Translations under genes and position numbers: made by a program
Notes under the pieces: generated by a model
Database searches by the model: none
Told to the model about the DNA's origin: nothing
Seen by the model: only the letters and a program-made list of their open reading frames with translations
Part shown: one piece after another, positions 52,161 to 61,041 of the stretch
Layout of the letters: the number at the start of each line of letters is the position of its first letter
Numbering within the stretch: position 1 is the first letter of the stretch
Assembly (NCBI RefSeq): GCF_900114675.1
Contig: NZ_FOZM01000001.1
Span: 434,001 to 498,000, forward strand
DNA from: Yoonia litorea
Lineage (GTDB): Bacteria; Pseudomonadota; Alphaproteobacteria; Rhodobacterales; Rhodobacteraceae
DNA: 64,000 nucleotides
Direction of reading: 5' to 3'

Positions 52161-52957
52161 TGCTGGATGATTTTCTGGTTCGTGCGGCGCTCGCAGGCGT
52201 CGGCACGGCGTTAGCCGCAGGTCTTCTGGGGTGCTTCGTTGTCTGGCGGCGTATGGCCTATTTCGGAGATGCCACAGCCCATGCAGCGGTTCTGGGCGTC
52301 GCGCTGGCGTTGCTATTCGGGTCTTCGATCACGCTGGGCGTGGCTGTTGTCGCATTCGCTATGGGCATCCTGATCCACGGGTTGAGCGGTCAGGGGGCTG
52401 CGGTTGATACGATGCTTGGGGTGCTCTCGCACGGGGCGCTGGCACTTGGTTTGGTCGCTGTCACACTGATCCCCGGCCAGCGCGTCGATCTCGACGCCTA
52501 TCTTTTTGGCGATGTGCTTGCGGTGAACCGGATGGACCTTGCCGTCATCTGGGGCGGTGGTGCCATTGTCATCGCAACCCTGTGGTGGCACTGGTCCGCG
52601 CTTTTGACTGCCACCTTGAGCCCTGACCTCGCCCATGCAGCCGGTATCAATCCCAGACGAGAGCAGTTGGTCCTGACACTCCTGCTGGCCGCTGTTGTTG
52701 CGGTTGCCATCAAAGTTGTTGGTGCTTTGCTGATCACCGCCTTGTTGATCATTCCCGCCGCATCTGCCCGCAATTTTGCCTCGACGCCGGAGCGGATGGC
52801 GTTCCTGTCGATGGCGATTGGTGCGCTGTCGGCGGTTGCAGGATTGCGTTTGGCTGTGATTTTGGACGTTGCGGTCGGCCCTGCCATCATTTGCGTGGCA
52901 GCAGGGATTTTCGCTTTCAGCCTGATCGGCAAGAATTTGAGACGTCTCAGCAGCTAA
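52160..52957 (+). CDS. znuB: Zinc ABC transporter, permease
   Basis: A 265-residue ABC-3 family permease with about eight helices. Family blocks are the N-terminal GCFVVWRRMAYFGDATAHAAVLGVAL and VGALLITALLIIPAASARNFA near residue 195. It works with ZnuA and ZnuC to import Zn2+. The start codon shares a base with the znuC stop. A CAP-domain gene follows after 88 bases. Confidence 0.95.
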   Translation: MLDDFLVRAALAGVGTALAAGLLGCFVVWRRMAYFGDATAHAAVLGVALALLFGSSITLGVAVVAFAMGILIHGLSGQGAAVDTMLGVLSHGALALGLVAVTLIPGQRVDLDAYLFGDVLAVNRMDLAVIWGGGAIVIATLWWHWSALLTATLSPDLAHAAGINPRREQLVLTLLLAAVVAVAIKVVGALLITALLIIPAASARNFASTPERMAFLSMAIGALSAVAGLRLAVILDVAVGPAIICVAAGIFAFSLIGKNLRRLSS

Positions 52958-53045
52958 ATGCCCAGCTGTGGTCCCATCGGTGCCACAGCCTTGCCCCGAT
53001 GTTTGGTCAAGCTCTGGAAGCAACGAAGCCTAGCCGGGGGACCAC

Positions 53046-53519
53046 ATGAAAGTTTTGCTGTCTGCTTTTGTCTTGCTTCTCGGCCTGTCGGCAGGAACGT
53101 CTGCCATGGCAAATTGCGCAACTCCGACAAACATCAACGCGATGGCAACAGAGATTGCCGCAGGTCTGAACGCCAGCCGTCGTGCCAATGGCGAAGCACC
53201 GTTGACGTTCAGCCGGGTCCTTAGCCGTGCCGCGATGCGCCACGCATGTGACATGGTGAACCATGGGTTTTTCGACCATCGCGGCAGTGACGGCAGCGAC
53301 TCCAGCGCGCGGGTCAGAACGGTCGGCTACAAGGCGTGCATTGTCGCCGAAAACATCGCGTGGGGCTATCCACGGCCGGAGCAAATTATTGACGGGTGGA
53401 TGAACTCACCGGGACACCGCCGTAACATGCTGCATCCACGGATTGAGGAATTCGGCGTCGGCATCAGTCAGGGACCGCGCGGACCATACTGGGTGCTTGT
53501 CGTCGGGAAAGAGTGCTGA
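53046..53519 (+). CDS. Secreted CAP (SCP/PR1)-domain protein
   Basis: A 157-residue protein with a signal peptide (to about TSAMA-NCA) and a compact CAP domain: LNASRRANGEAPLTFSRVLSRAAMRHACDM, HRGSDGSDSSARVRTVGY, AENIAWG, and the GWMNSPGHRRNMLHPRIEEFGVGI block. His71 and Glu in AENIAWG are the usual cavity residues. Function in bacteria is open. Several Cys suggest disulphides. The gap before it shows no clear terminator. Confidence 0.9.
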   Translation: MKVLLSAFVLLLGLSAGTSAMANCATPTNINAMATEIAAGLNASRRANGEAPLTFSRVLSRAAMRHACDMVNHGFFDHRGSDGSDSSARVRTVGYKACIVAENIAWGYPRPEQIIDGWMNSPGHRRNMLHPRIEEFGVGISQGPRGPYWVLVVGKEC

Positions 53520-53525
53520 CGGGTC

Positions 53526-53963
53526 TTAGACGTCCATCCAGATCGTCACTGGCCCGTCATTTACGAGACTGACGGACATGTCTGCTCCGAACTCTCCGGT
53601 TGCTGTGGTGATGCCCAACGCCCCCAAATCCGAAACAAAGCTTTCGTAGAGCGCCTTGCCCTCATCAGGTTTTGCTGCAGCTGAAAATCCTGGCCGGTTC
53701 CCGCGCGAGGTATCAGCGGCAAGTGTGAACTGACTGACGATCAGGGCTTGACCGCCGACGTCGAGGAGCGAGCGGTTCATTTTCCCATCTGCATCTTTGA
53801 ATATGCGTAGCTTGCTGATCTTGGCAGCAAGGGCCGCGCCCTTGGCGTCGTCATCTCCTTCCATGGCGCAAATCAGGATCAACATGCCGTGGTCGATCTC
53901 TCCGATGATTGCGCCATCGACAGCGACCGATGCGCCGGAGACCCGCTGGATGAGCGCTCTCAT
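53526..53963 (-). CDS. dtd: D-aminoacyl-tRNA deacylase
   Basis: A 145-residue enzyme that frees tRNA from wrongly attached D-amino acids. Motifs are [15 protein letters not shown] at the start, the cross-subunit [23 protein letters not shown] (SQFTL) and the C-terminal NDGPVTI (GP motif variant). The ATG at 53963 overlaps the kinase stop by 4 bases. It closes a long leftward run of genes. Confidence 0.95.
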   Translation of the reverse strand: MRALIQRVSGASVAVDGAIIGEIDHGMLILICAMEGDDDAKGAALAAKISKLRIFKDADGKMNRSLLDVGGQALIVSQFTLAADTSRGNRPGFSAAAKPDEGKALYESFVSDLGALGITTATGEFGADMSVSLVNDGPVTIWMDV

Positions 53964-54877
53964 AACTCGTGTGCCCAAGGCGGGTTTGCACCTGCGCGGC
54001 TGACGGTGATGGCAGCGGTCTTGGCGCCCATGGAAAGGGCGGCGTGGATGGTCTCTTCATCGAGGGAAGCAACCGTGTCTTTGCTCAACGCACCAGCGCT
54101 ATGCAGGCTGGCCAGCAATCCGGCATTGAAAGTATCGCCAGCACCCACCGTATCGACGACCTCTGCCTTCTCGGCAGCAACGAAGACCTCATGCTGAGAA
54201 GAGTAACCCGTGACACCCTTCGACCCTTCGGTGATGCAAAGCAATTTGACGCCGTTTGCAACCACCCGGCGCGCGGCTGTTTCGGTGTCGTCATCAGGAT
54301 AGAACCACGCAAGGTCTTCGTCCGACATCTTCACAATCTCAGCATACCCCATCATGCGCGTGATCCTCTCCCGATAGGCGTCAGCGTTCTTGATGAAGCT
54401 AGGACGCACATTCGGGTCCATCATCACCACGGCGGTCGTGGCCGCTTTCGCGGCAAGTGCCTCATAAGCGTCCGCGCAAGGTTCGACCGCCAATGAGATG
54501 CCACCCACAAAGACCGCACCTGCGGTCACGTGTGGTAGATCGGAAACAGTGATCATGCGACCGGCGGTGTTCTCATCGTAAAAGGCGTACGAGGCGTGAC
54601 CGTCGGTCAGTGTCACAAATGCCAGTGTCGTCGGGCGGTCAGAGACCGCGGCGGGGCTGCTATCGACGTTGGACGCCGCCAACTGATCCCGCAACACGTC
54701 GCCAAAAAGATCAGACGAGAGGCCGGAGAAGAACTGCACTGGCGTCCCAAGCCGGCCAAGTGCCACAGCCGTATTGAACACAGCACCCCCCGCGTGGGGC
54801 GCAAAGGCATCCTCGCCTGCCTTAGTCTGTCGGGGGAGCATATCGATCAGGGCTTCGCCAGCACATAGGATCATCAC
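53960..54877 (-). CDS. PfkB-family carbohydrate kinase (fructokinase-like)
   Basis: A 305-residue ribokinase-family kinase. Signatures are [15 protein letters not shown] near residue 30, DPNVRPSFI, and the closing [14 protein letters not shown] with the catalytic Asp. The order GEALIDMLP at the start resembles fructokinases, although the real sugar cannot be fixed. An ATG three bases in is also possible as start. It follows the zinc-ribbon gene by 15 bases. Confidence 0.92.
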   Translation of the reverse strand: MMILCAGEALIDMLPRQTKAGEDAFAPHAGGAVFNTAVALGRLGTPVQFFSGLSSDLFGDVLRDQLAASNVDSSPAAVSDRPTTLAFVTLTDGHASYAFYDENTAGRMITVSDLPHVTAGAVFVGGISLAVEPCADAYEALAAKAATTAVVMMDPNVRPSFIKNADAYRERITRMMGYAEIVKMSDEDLAWFYPDDDTETAARRVVANGVKLLCITEGSKGVTGYSSQHEVFVAAEKAEVVDTVGAGDTFNAGLLASLHSAGALSKDTVASLDEETIHAALSMGAKTAAITVSRAGANPPWAHEL

Positions 54878-54892
54878 GACACCTTTCGCATG

Positions 54893-55996
54893 TTACTGGG
54901 TGTTAGCGATAACAAATCCTACGCCAAGTGCAACGATAAGTCCGGCAATAACCGCAAAGGCGATCTTCCAGGCAGAGTAGGGGCGTTCGCCTTGTACCCG
55001 ACCGGTGCGGCCGTTGACGACAAAGCGGTAGGTCTGTCCGCGATACTTGTAGGCGGCCAGCCAGACCGGCAGCAGGATGTGTTTGAATGTGACGTCACTG
55101 ACCTGTGTTTCGACCCGACTGATCCGTTGGTCATCGCCGCCGATGTCATACTTTACATCACGGCGGATCATCCGGTCCATGAAGGCGCGCGCTTCGGTAA
55201 ATCCGTCAACCAGTTCAACCTGATACCCCTCGGCGCGGAAACCGGCGAGATAGGCCGGCTTATAGGGTTCCAGTGCAGAGAGGTCCCACGGCTCCAGCGC
55301 ATCGGTATATTTCTTCGGGAGGGATTTTGACGCGAGAACGAGAACATCGTCAAAAAAGCGCGCAACACGACCCGAGACGTTCCGCCAGCGTGTCTTTCGC
55401 ACCCGCACGGTTTGCCGTTTACCATCACGTATCACGGTGCGGTTTTCGTAATAGTGGGTGCCGCGTTGGCCTGTGTACTGGCTGCGGGTATCGGCATCAA
55501 ACGTCCAGTAGGGGACATAAATGCCATTCATCTCGCGGCCCTTACGGGCGTATTCCGTCAAACCATTCGGGGCAAACCACAACGAGCCGAGCCAATCGGT
55601 CATGGCGTCTCGTGCCGCGGATTCGTCCAACTCGAACGGCAAAAGCCCGCGTGGTTTGATATGCCTGTGCGCGCCGGTATTGGTCACGACAGGCGTTGCA
55701 CAAAACGGGCATTCGGCGGCGTGAACATCCGGGTCAAATTCAGTTTGCGCGCCGCAGTTCGGGCAATTGTTGACCCGTGTTTCTTCGATATCTTCAGATG
55801 AGAGCTGATTGCTGACAGCCTGCTGGAAATCCAACTCGCGGATGCTGCCCTGCCACGGGCCGCTCTGCGCGATAGGCTCAGTGTTTCCGCAATGGTCACA
55901 AATCAGTCGCTCGTCGCCGGGATCAAACCTCAAATCTGATCCGCAGTTATCGCAGGGAAAGCGGTGGTCTTCGGGTGTTATGGCGGTGTCACTCAT
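54893..55996 (-). CDS. Zinc-ribbon membrane protein (TFIIB-type zinc finger)
   Basis: A 367-residue protein. Two pairs of zinc-ribbon motifs lie near the start (CDNCGSDLRF...CDHCGN and CPNCGAQTEF...CPFCATPV). A central beta-rich region holds GIYVPYWTFDADTRSQYTGQRGTHYYE and a block YKYRGQTYRFVVNGRTGRVQGERPYS, and the C-terminus ends in one membrane helix (KIAFAVIAGLIVALGVGFVI). Annotated relatives are often mislabelled as primosomal helicase parts. It is probably functionally tied to the SPFH and TelA genes upstream. Confidence 0.85.
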   Translation of the reverse strand: MSDTAITPEDHRFPCDNCGSDLRFDPGDERLICDHCGNTEPIAQSGPWQGSIRELDFQQAVSNQLSSEDIEETRVNNCPNCGAQTEFDPDVHAAECPFCATPVVTNTGAHRHIKPRGLLPFELDESAARDAMTDWLGSLWFAPNGLTEYARKGREMNGIYVPYWTFDADTRSQYTGQRGTHYYENRTVIRDGKRQTVRVRKTRWRNVSGRVARFFDDVLVLASKSLPKKYTDALEPWDLSALEPYKPAYLAGFRAEGYQVELVDGFTEARAFMDRMIRRDVKYDIGGDDQRISRVETQVSDVTFKHILLPVWLAAYKYRGQTYRFVVNGRTGRVQGERPYSAWKIAFAVIAGLIVALGVGFVIANTQ

Positions 55997-55998
55997 GT

Positions 55999-56421
55999 CT
56001 AGAGGATCTTATGCATAAAACGTGGCATCATCACGCGTAATGCGCCATCAAAGAGCACGTTGTGGCGCCAGAAATGGAACAGCCCGTGCAGTGCGCCCAA
56101 CGCGAGCAAAACCAACAGTGCGGTCCAGCCGGTATCATGCGGCAGGACGCCCATCAACGCCAATGCGTTCAAAGCAACCGTAATCCCGAGGACAGCATAC
56201 ATGCCGCGGTGTGCCCACGGGTACACCGCCCTCAGGGTGCCTTGTAACTTTGGTCCCGGCTTGCACATCATCCCTTTGATGGCTGCCATCGCAATCCAGA
56301 CACTGCCGCCGATCACGAATGCCCATCGGAGAACGGGGGCTGACGTGCCGCCTTTCACCATCATCAGGATGAGCATCAAAATTGACCAGTGCAAAAGAAT
56401 TGTGAGACGTCGTTGGGTCAT
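55999..56421 (-). CDS. Cytochrome b561-like membrane protein
   Basis: A 140-residue protein with four hydrophobic helices. His residues in ILLHWSILM, YPWAHRGMY and LHGLFHFWRHNVL are placed as heme ligands would be in the cytochrome b561 / b-type group. Heme binding is inferred. It lies 31 bases after the SPFH gene and 2 bases before the zinc-ribbon gene, within the same run. Confidence 0.65.
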   Translation of the reverse strand: MTQRRLTILLHWSILMLILMMVKGGTSAPVLRWAFVIGGSVWIAMAAIKGMMCKPGPKLQGTLRAVYPWAHRGMYAVLGITVALNALALMGVLPHDTGWTALLVLLALGALHGLFHFWRHNVLFDGALRVMMPRFMHKIL

Positions 56422-56452
56422 AAGAGGTGAACTGGCGCGCGAGATCCCAGGA

Positions 56453-57562
56453 TCAAGCCGGTGGCGGAGGCGGCGGCATGACCGTGAAGAGCTGCGCCAA
56501 CTCCATCACATCTTCTGCCTTCATCCAGCCGTCCTGACCTTGGGTCCAGACCATGCTTTCGCGGGTCAGTGCACCTTCTGTCACCATACGCCCCAAGGCC
56601 GCCTTTGAATAAGGGCCCGTCACATTCCCATCCTTCGCAATATGCCAGACGTGCTCGACCGGTGGTGGAGGCGGGGGCGGGGCAGCATGTGCAGGCGCAG
56701 TGCCCCACGGCCCCTGGTTCATCATCTGGCCAGCCATCGCCATGCCCATCCCTGCGCCAAGGCCCGCGGCCATGCCGCCCCCTGCAGGGTTGTCCGCGGC
56801 TTTCGTCATCGCTTCTGCTGCGGAATATTGCGTGAACTTACCCAGATCGCCTGCAAGACCCATCGAAGTCCGTTTGTCCAACGCCTCTTCGACTGCTCGA
56901 GGAAGGCTTATGTTCTCAATATAGAGCTCAGGGATCGTCAGGCCGTATTGCTTCATCGTTGGATCAATGGCGCTGGCGATCAGCTTGCCGAGGTCTGCCG
57001 TATTCGCAGCCATATCGAGAACAGGAATGCCAGAAGCGGCGATGACGCGGCTGAATTCCTGCACGATGATGTTGCGGATCTGGTAGCTGACCTCGTCCAT
57101 CGTGAATTCGCCGTCTGTGCCGACGATCTCGCGCATGAAAACGGCGGCATCAGCCACCTTCACTGTATAGGTGCCGAATGCGCGCAGGCGTGTCGGTCCA
57201 AATTCGGGATCGCGCACCATAATCGGGTTTTTCGTTCCCCACTTGAGGTTTGAAAAGCGCGTTGTGTTGACGAAGTAGATTTCCGATTTGAACGGGCTGC
57301 GGAAGCCGTGATCCCAGTGCTGCAAGGTTGTCATGATCGGCATGTTATTTGTCTCAAGCATATAGAGACCCGGGGTAAATACATCCGCCAACTGACCCTC
57401 ATGCACGAAGACGGCCGCCTGACCTTCGCGGACCGTCAGCTTGGCGCCGTATTTGATCTCGTGCCCCTGCCGCTCAAATCGCCAGACCATCGTGTCCCGC
57501 GTGTCATCGGTCCAATGGATGACGTCGATAAATTGACCGCTTAAAAAATCGAAAATGCCCAT
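56453..57562 (-). CDS. SPFH-domain protein with C-terminal GYF_2 domain (YdjI-like)
   Basis: A 369-residue protein. Residues 1-245 form an SPFH/virion-core-like domain (MVWRFERQGHEIKYGAKLTVREGQAAVFVHEGQLADVFTPGLYML...), then a Gly/Met-rich linker with MMNQGPWG, a Pro-rich run, and a GYF_2 domain (about 305-360: WHIAKDGNVTGPYSKAALGRMVTEGALTRESMVWTQGQDGWMKAEDV). YdjI-like proteins form membrane-linked assemblies under envelope stress in other bacteria. It follows the DUF2927 gene by 53 bases. Confidence 0.88.
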   Translation of the reverse strand: MGIFDFLSGQFIDVIHWTDDTRDTMVWRFERQGHEIKYGAKLTVREGQAAVFVHEGQLADVFTPGLYMLETNNMPIMTTLQHWDHGFRSPFKSEIYFVNTTRFSNLKWGTKNPIMVRDPEFGPTRLRAFGTYTVKVADAAVFMREIVGTDGEFTMDEVSYQIRNIIVQEFSRVIAASGIPVLDMAANTADLGKLIASAIDPTMKQYGLTIPELYIENISLPRAVEEALDKRTSMGLAGDLGKFTQYSAAEAMTKAADNPAGGGMAAGLGAGMGMAMAGQMMNQGPWGTAPAHAAPPPPPPPVEHVWHIAKDGNVTGPYSKAALGRMVTEGALTRESMVWTQGQDGWMKAEDVMELAQLFTVMPPPPPPA

Positions 57563-57615
57563 TCGCTGTGGCCTCCGTTGGTAAATATGCGCGAGGTATC
57601 GTGTCTCATCAGGTG

Positions 57616-58575
57616 CTAACTTGCGCCTCCTGCCAGGTATTCACGTGCGAGTTGCCGCGCAATTGGCGCAGCCGTCGCAGCACTCATACCGGTTTGCAGA
57701 CGCGCATCGTAAAGCATCCTGAGCAGAAGCTCGTCGTGTGTGGTGAGCCGCGCAAATTCCTCATCATCGTTAAAGATGGAGGGGCGCGCGGCGGGGCTGT
57801 CGTTGGCAAGTCCCATACCTTGTGCCAATTCTTCGTGAATACAGGCGGTCCGCATCAGGCTGGGATGTTCGGCCCTGATCAGCGCCACAGCCTTGGAATA
57901 GCGCGACTGGCCTGCAACGAATGTGCCGATCACAACACAAAGCTGCTCGCGCGGCAGATTCTCAAAGGTGCGTACTGTCGCCTCGGATATGCTGGGGATC
58001 AGGCGTCTGAGTTGCGCGCCATAGCCACGTCTTTCCTCTTCGTGCAGGAAGAGAACGCGGAAGTTGGGATTTGTATCGGTCAGGCTGATCGGGACACCGG
58101 TCAATCGCGACAGACGAGAGGCATAGTTTGCAACGCTGCTCAAGTCGCGGGCCCGCTGTTCTTCTGTCACGAGATCGCCGAATTCGACCGACATACGAAT
58201 GGGCCCATCCCAGCGGCGCAGATTGGAGATCGTGGTCTGCGGTCGCTGAAAGTCGCTGTCGTCGCGGTATTCATTGAACAGCGCGATCCGGACGAAGTTT
58301 CGGGCCAGTTGGGTGTCCGTGAAAGGCGTGTCTGGCCCCCCGCCATCACCACGCAAGAGGCCTTGCGCCAGAAGATCCTGCTGCAAGCGTTCGTAGTACG
58401 CCGCAAGTGCAAGACTTTCGGCGCTGGGCGTTGTCACAACAGGCGGCTCAGCGGGTGGTTGCGGTGCGGCAACGGGTGTCTCAGATGTCTGATTTTGCAA
58501 AATGGCGTCGCACCCCATCAGCCCCGCCGTCATGGCGAGGCTCCCGATGATGGTTATGATGCGGCGCGCGCGCAA
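57616..58575 (-). CDS. DUF2927 family lipoprotein
   Basis: A 319-residue protein if it starts at TTG 58575, which directly follows the telA stop and gives a signal with lipobox LMGC (Cys at about residue 22). No good ribosome binding site supports it; ATG 58533 would drop the leader's basic part. The mature part has the DUF2927 blocks FTDTQLARNFVRIALFNEY and TACIHEELAQGMGLANDSP, where HEELAQGMGL resembles a metallopeptidase zinc site. Probably exported and anchored in the cell envelope. Confidence 0.78.
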   Translation of the reverse strand: MRARRIITIIGSLAMTAGLMGCDAILQNQTSETPVAAPQPPAEPPVVTTPSAESLALAAYYERLQQDLLAQGLLRGDGGGPDTPFTDTQLARNFVRIALFNEYRDDSDFQRPQTTISNLRRWDGPIRMSVEFGDLVTEEQRARDLSSVANYASRLSRLTGVPISLTDTNPNFRVLFLHEEERRGYGAQLRRLIPSISEATVRTFENLPREQLCVVIGTFVAGQSRYSKAVALIRAEHPSLMRTACIHEELAQGMGLANDSPAARPSIFNDDEEFARLTTHDELLLRMLYDARLQTGMSAATAAPIARQLAREYLAGGAS

Positions 58576-58576
58576 T

Positions 58577-59767
58577 CTAGCGACCGGTTGACGTGCCGAC
58601 GGTATCGCCCAAGCCGGTCTTGCGTGCTTTGGCAGAGGCAAGCGTTTCTTTGAGCTCGGCTTCCATCTTTTGCAGCTCGATTTCCGCTTCCGCACGCTTG
58701 CGCTTGCCTTCGTCGGCGATCTCAAGGCTTTCGTTGATCGTTGCGATCAGGTTGGCATTTGCCTCTTTCACCGCATTGATATCGAAGACACCGCGTTCCA
58801 TTTCTTCGCGGATCGTCTTGTTCGCCTGACGCAAGTTTTCAGCATTCGCCTTGAGCAGTTCATTGGTCAGATCGTTTGCATCCCTGACAGCTTCGGCCGC
58901 CTCAGAGGAACGCTGGATCGTGACGGCTTGCGCCAATTGGGTTTCCCAAAGCGGCACGGTATTTACGAGGGTTGAGTTAATCTTGGTCACCAGCGACTTG
59001 TCGTTTTCCTGAACGAGTCGGATGGACGGTAGAGACTGCATCGTCACCTGCCGGGTCAGTTTGAGGTCATGGACCCGTCGCTCAAGATCATCGCGGGCTG
59101 CGCGAAGGTCACGCAGTTCCTGTGCTTTCATCACGGCCTGTTCCTCAGGAGCCGCCTGCACCTCCGCCTCTTTGGCTGGGATTGTGGTGGCATCGAGGTC
59201 TGCAATCTTGGCCTCTCCGGCTGCGATGTAGAGGCCCAACTCGTCATAGAAGGCGAGGGTTTTATCATAAAGCATGTCGAGGCTCTCGATATCCTTCAGC
59301 AGCACATGCTCGTGGCGCAAAAGATCATCAGTGATCTTGTCGATCTGTCCTTGGACTTCTTCGAAGCGGGCAACGAATTTGGCCATCGGTGCTGCACGCC
59401 CCAGCAGCCGTTCCCACCAGCTTTGCTTGCGCCGTACATCCAACTCAGAGATCGAAAACCCGCGGATCGTCGAGACGATATTGCGCAGAGAGTCACCTGC
59501 CGGTCCGACATCCTTGTTGCGCACACCTGCCAGCATGGATTGGCTGATTTGCTGCAACTCGGCTTGGGCCGATGAGCCAAATGATACGATCGAATTGGTA
59601 TCGGCCATGTCAATTTCGGCCATGCGTTTCTCGATCTCGGCGGTGGTTGGCGGATCTGCCTGTTCGATTGTGATCAACTCACCTTTTGGCTCAGGCAAAA
59701 CAACAGCGGTGACCTTCTCGACTTCGGCAAGAGTGGCCTCAGCCTGCTGGCGGACAGTCTCTGACAT
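58577..59767 (-). CDS. telA: Toxic anion resistance protein TelA
   Basis: A 396-residue, mostly helical cytosolic protein of the TelA/KlaA family. Characteristic parts are VSFGSSAQAELQQISQSMLAGVRNKDVGPAGDSLRNIVSTIRGF and the second half LPSIRLVQENDKSLVTKINSTLVNTVPLWETQLAQAVTI. Long coiled-coil stretches follow. The name comes from plasmid tellurite resistance, but chromosomal members are thought to act in envelope or metal stress together with XpaC. It lies 2 bases after xpaC and 1 base before the DUF2927 gene. Confidence 0.92.
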   Translation of the reverse strand: MSETVRQQAEATLAEVEKVTAVVLPEPKGELITIEQADPPTTAEIEKRMAEIDMADTNSIVSFGSSAQAELQQISQSMLAGVRNKDVGPAGDSLRNIVSTIRGFSISELDVRRKQSWWERLLGRAAPMAKFVARFEEVQGQIDKITDDLLRHEHVLLKDIESLDMLYDKTLAFYDELGLYIAAGEAKIADLDATTIPAKEAEVQAAPEEQAVMKAQELRDLRAARDDLERRVHDLKLTRQVTMQSLPSIRLVQENDKSLVTKINSTLVNTVPLWETQLAQAVTIQRSSEAAEAVRDANDLTNELLKANAENLRQANKTIREEMERGVFDINAVKEANANLIATINESLEIADEGKRKRAEAEIELQKMEAELKETLASAKARKTGLGDTVGTSTGR

Positions 59768-59769
59768 CT

Positions 59770-60663
59770 TTATTTTTCCTCTCTGTTGGACAGGTGCACA
59801 CCCTCGCGTTTCAGGCGGTCACGTAAAACGTTGATTTCAATATCCATGTCGCTGCGATCATCGAGCATCATCCTCTCGGTGCGGGCAGCAAAGTTCTTTT
59901 CCAGATCGTCCAGAAGCGCCTCATAAGCGGCGCGCGCCTCTGCGTCCTTGTTGCGCCGGTATAGATCGACAAATTTGACTGTCGCGTCACGCGCACCCAT
60001 GAGGTAAACGCCCAGATACTTGCGTGCCCCGGTCAGGTCGCGTGGGTCTTCCTCGACAGTGCGGATCATACGGCGGGCGATGGCCTGAAAGCTATCGACG
60101 CGGGCGTTAAGGCGCCTGTCGCCCAAAGTCTCGACCTGTCGTGACATTGCGCCAAGATGCGCTTCGGCTTCGTCGACAACGCGTGCAACACGGTCCTGCT
60201 GAAACGTGTCAACGCCTTCCATACGCTTGTTGGTCAGGGGGTCGATACCGAAAGTGACGACATGCAGTGCGAGCGCGGCAATGCCATAAAGGGCCGACCC
60301 CACAATCCCGCTATCGCCAGCGTAAGCTGCGATTGAAACGCCGATCCCGGTGAGGGCCGAGGCCAACATCTTGCGCGGCACGGCCGGGCGGCGCGCCACT
60401 TTGCGCTCGTTGTAGGCCGCTTCGGCTTCCAAGCCCTCTTGCAAGAGCCAGGCCGCGAGTGTCAGAACCGCACCGCCAACCAGCGCTGTCACCAGCGTGA
60501 CAGGACCGCCGCCAAGTGACGTGACCACCAAAATCAGTCCAGGCAGGTAGAGCGGACGGGCCCGTGCACCGGCAGGTTTTCCGCGCGATTTGCGCGGCGC
60601 TTTTGGCTGCGGCGCATGCGCTGCGTTGTCGGGGCTATATTTTCCACCATATCGCTGAGCCAT
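59770..60663 (-). CDS. xpaC: XpaC-family membrane protein (5-bromo-4-chloroindolyl phosphate hydrolysis family)
   Basis: A 297-residue protein. A basic, Pro-rich start is followed by two to four hydrophobic helices (about 40-75 and 105-140) and a helical C-terminal part (VARVVDEAEAHLGAMSRQVETLGDRRLNARVDSFQAIARRMIRTVEEDPRDLTGARKYLGVYL). The family usually neighbours TelA, as here. The ATG at 60663 shares a base with the stop of the small membrane protein gene (TGATG), so the two are coupled. Confidence 0.87.
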   Translation of the reverse strand: MAQRYGGKYSPDNAAHAPQPKAPRKSRGKPAGARARPLYLPGLILVVTSLGGGPVTLVTALVGGAVLTLAAWLLQEGLEAEAAYNERKVARRPAVPRKMLASALTGIGVSIAAYAGDSGIVGSALYGIAALALHVVTFGIDPLTNKRMEGVDTFQQDRVARVVDEAEAHLGAMSRQVETLGDRRLNARVDSFQAIARRMIRTVEEDPRDLTGARKYLGVYLMGARDATVKFVDLYRRNKDAEARAAYEALLDDLEKNFAARTERMMLDDRSDMDIEINVLRDRLKREGVHLSNREEK

Positions 60664-60866
60664 CAAGCAGCACCCAGCAGGCCTGATGTGACACCAAAGA
60701 GCAGGATCAGAAGGAGGATATAGGTTATCCGGCTAAATCGCGGCGATATCATGCGGTTTTCACTCCCTTGACCTGTTTGCGCCATCTCGCGTTCGCTTCG
60801 CAGTATTGCAGCCACCGTAAATGTGACGATGGCAACGAATGCTGCAAAAAGAACCAAGCGGATCAT
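60663..60866 (-). CDS. Small two-helix membrane protein (67 aa)
   Basis: Unrecognised family. Two hydrophobic segments (LVLFAAFVAIVTFTVAAIL and ITYILLLILLFGVTSGLLG) flank a charged loop of about 25 residues. It is the first gene of the XpaC-TelA run and shares a TGATG junction with xpaC, so it is translated and likely acts with it. The 175-base gap upstream, after the pseudouridine synthase gene, shows no clear promoter or terminator to my eye. Confidence 0.75.
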   Translation of the reverse strand: MIRLVLFAAFVAIVTFTVAAILRSEREMAQTGQGSENRMISPRFSRITYILLLILLFGVTSGLLGAA

Positions 60867-61041
60867 TCGGTCTTCCCAAATCCTCGTTCACTCTCAGATA
60901 AGCAGTCCGCCTCCATTTTCGAGAGACTGGACAAGCCGACTGACTGATTTTTGGGTGCAGCACACCTTTTTTGACCACCAAAACAGAACCAAGCCTGCCC
61001 CCGATCAATAGAATGCACGCAAGATCAGCCTGAACAAGGGG

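Noticed and set aside
54893-55996. Primosomal protein N' (PriA helicase)
   Set aside because: Only the zinc-ribbon resembles PriA. There is no helicase motif, the protein is half the length and ends in a membrane helix.
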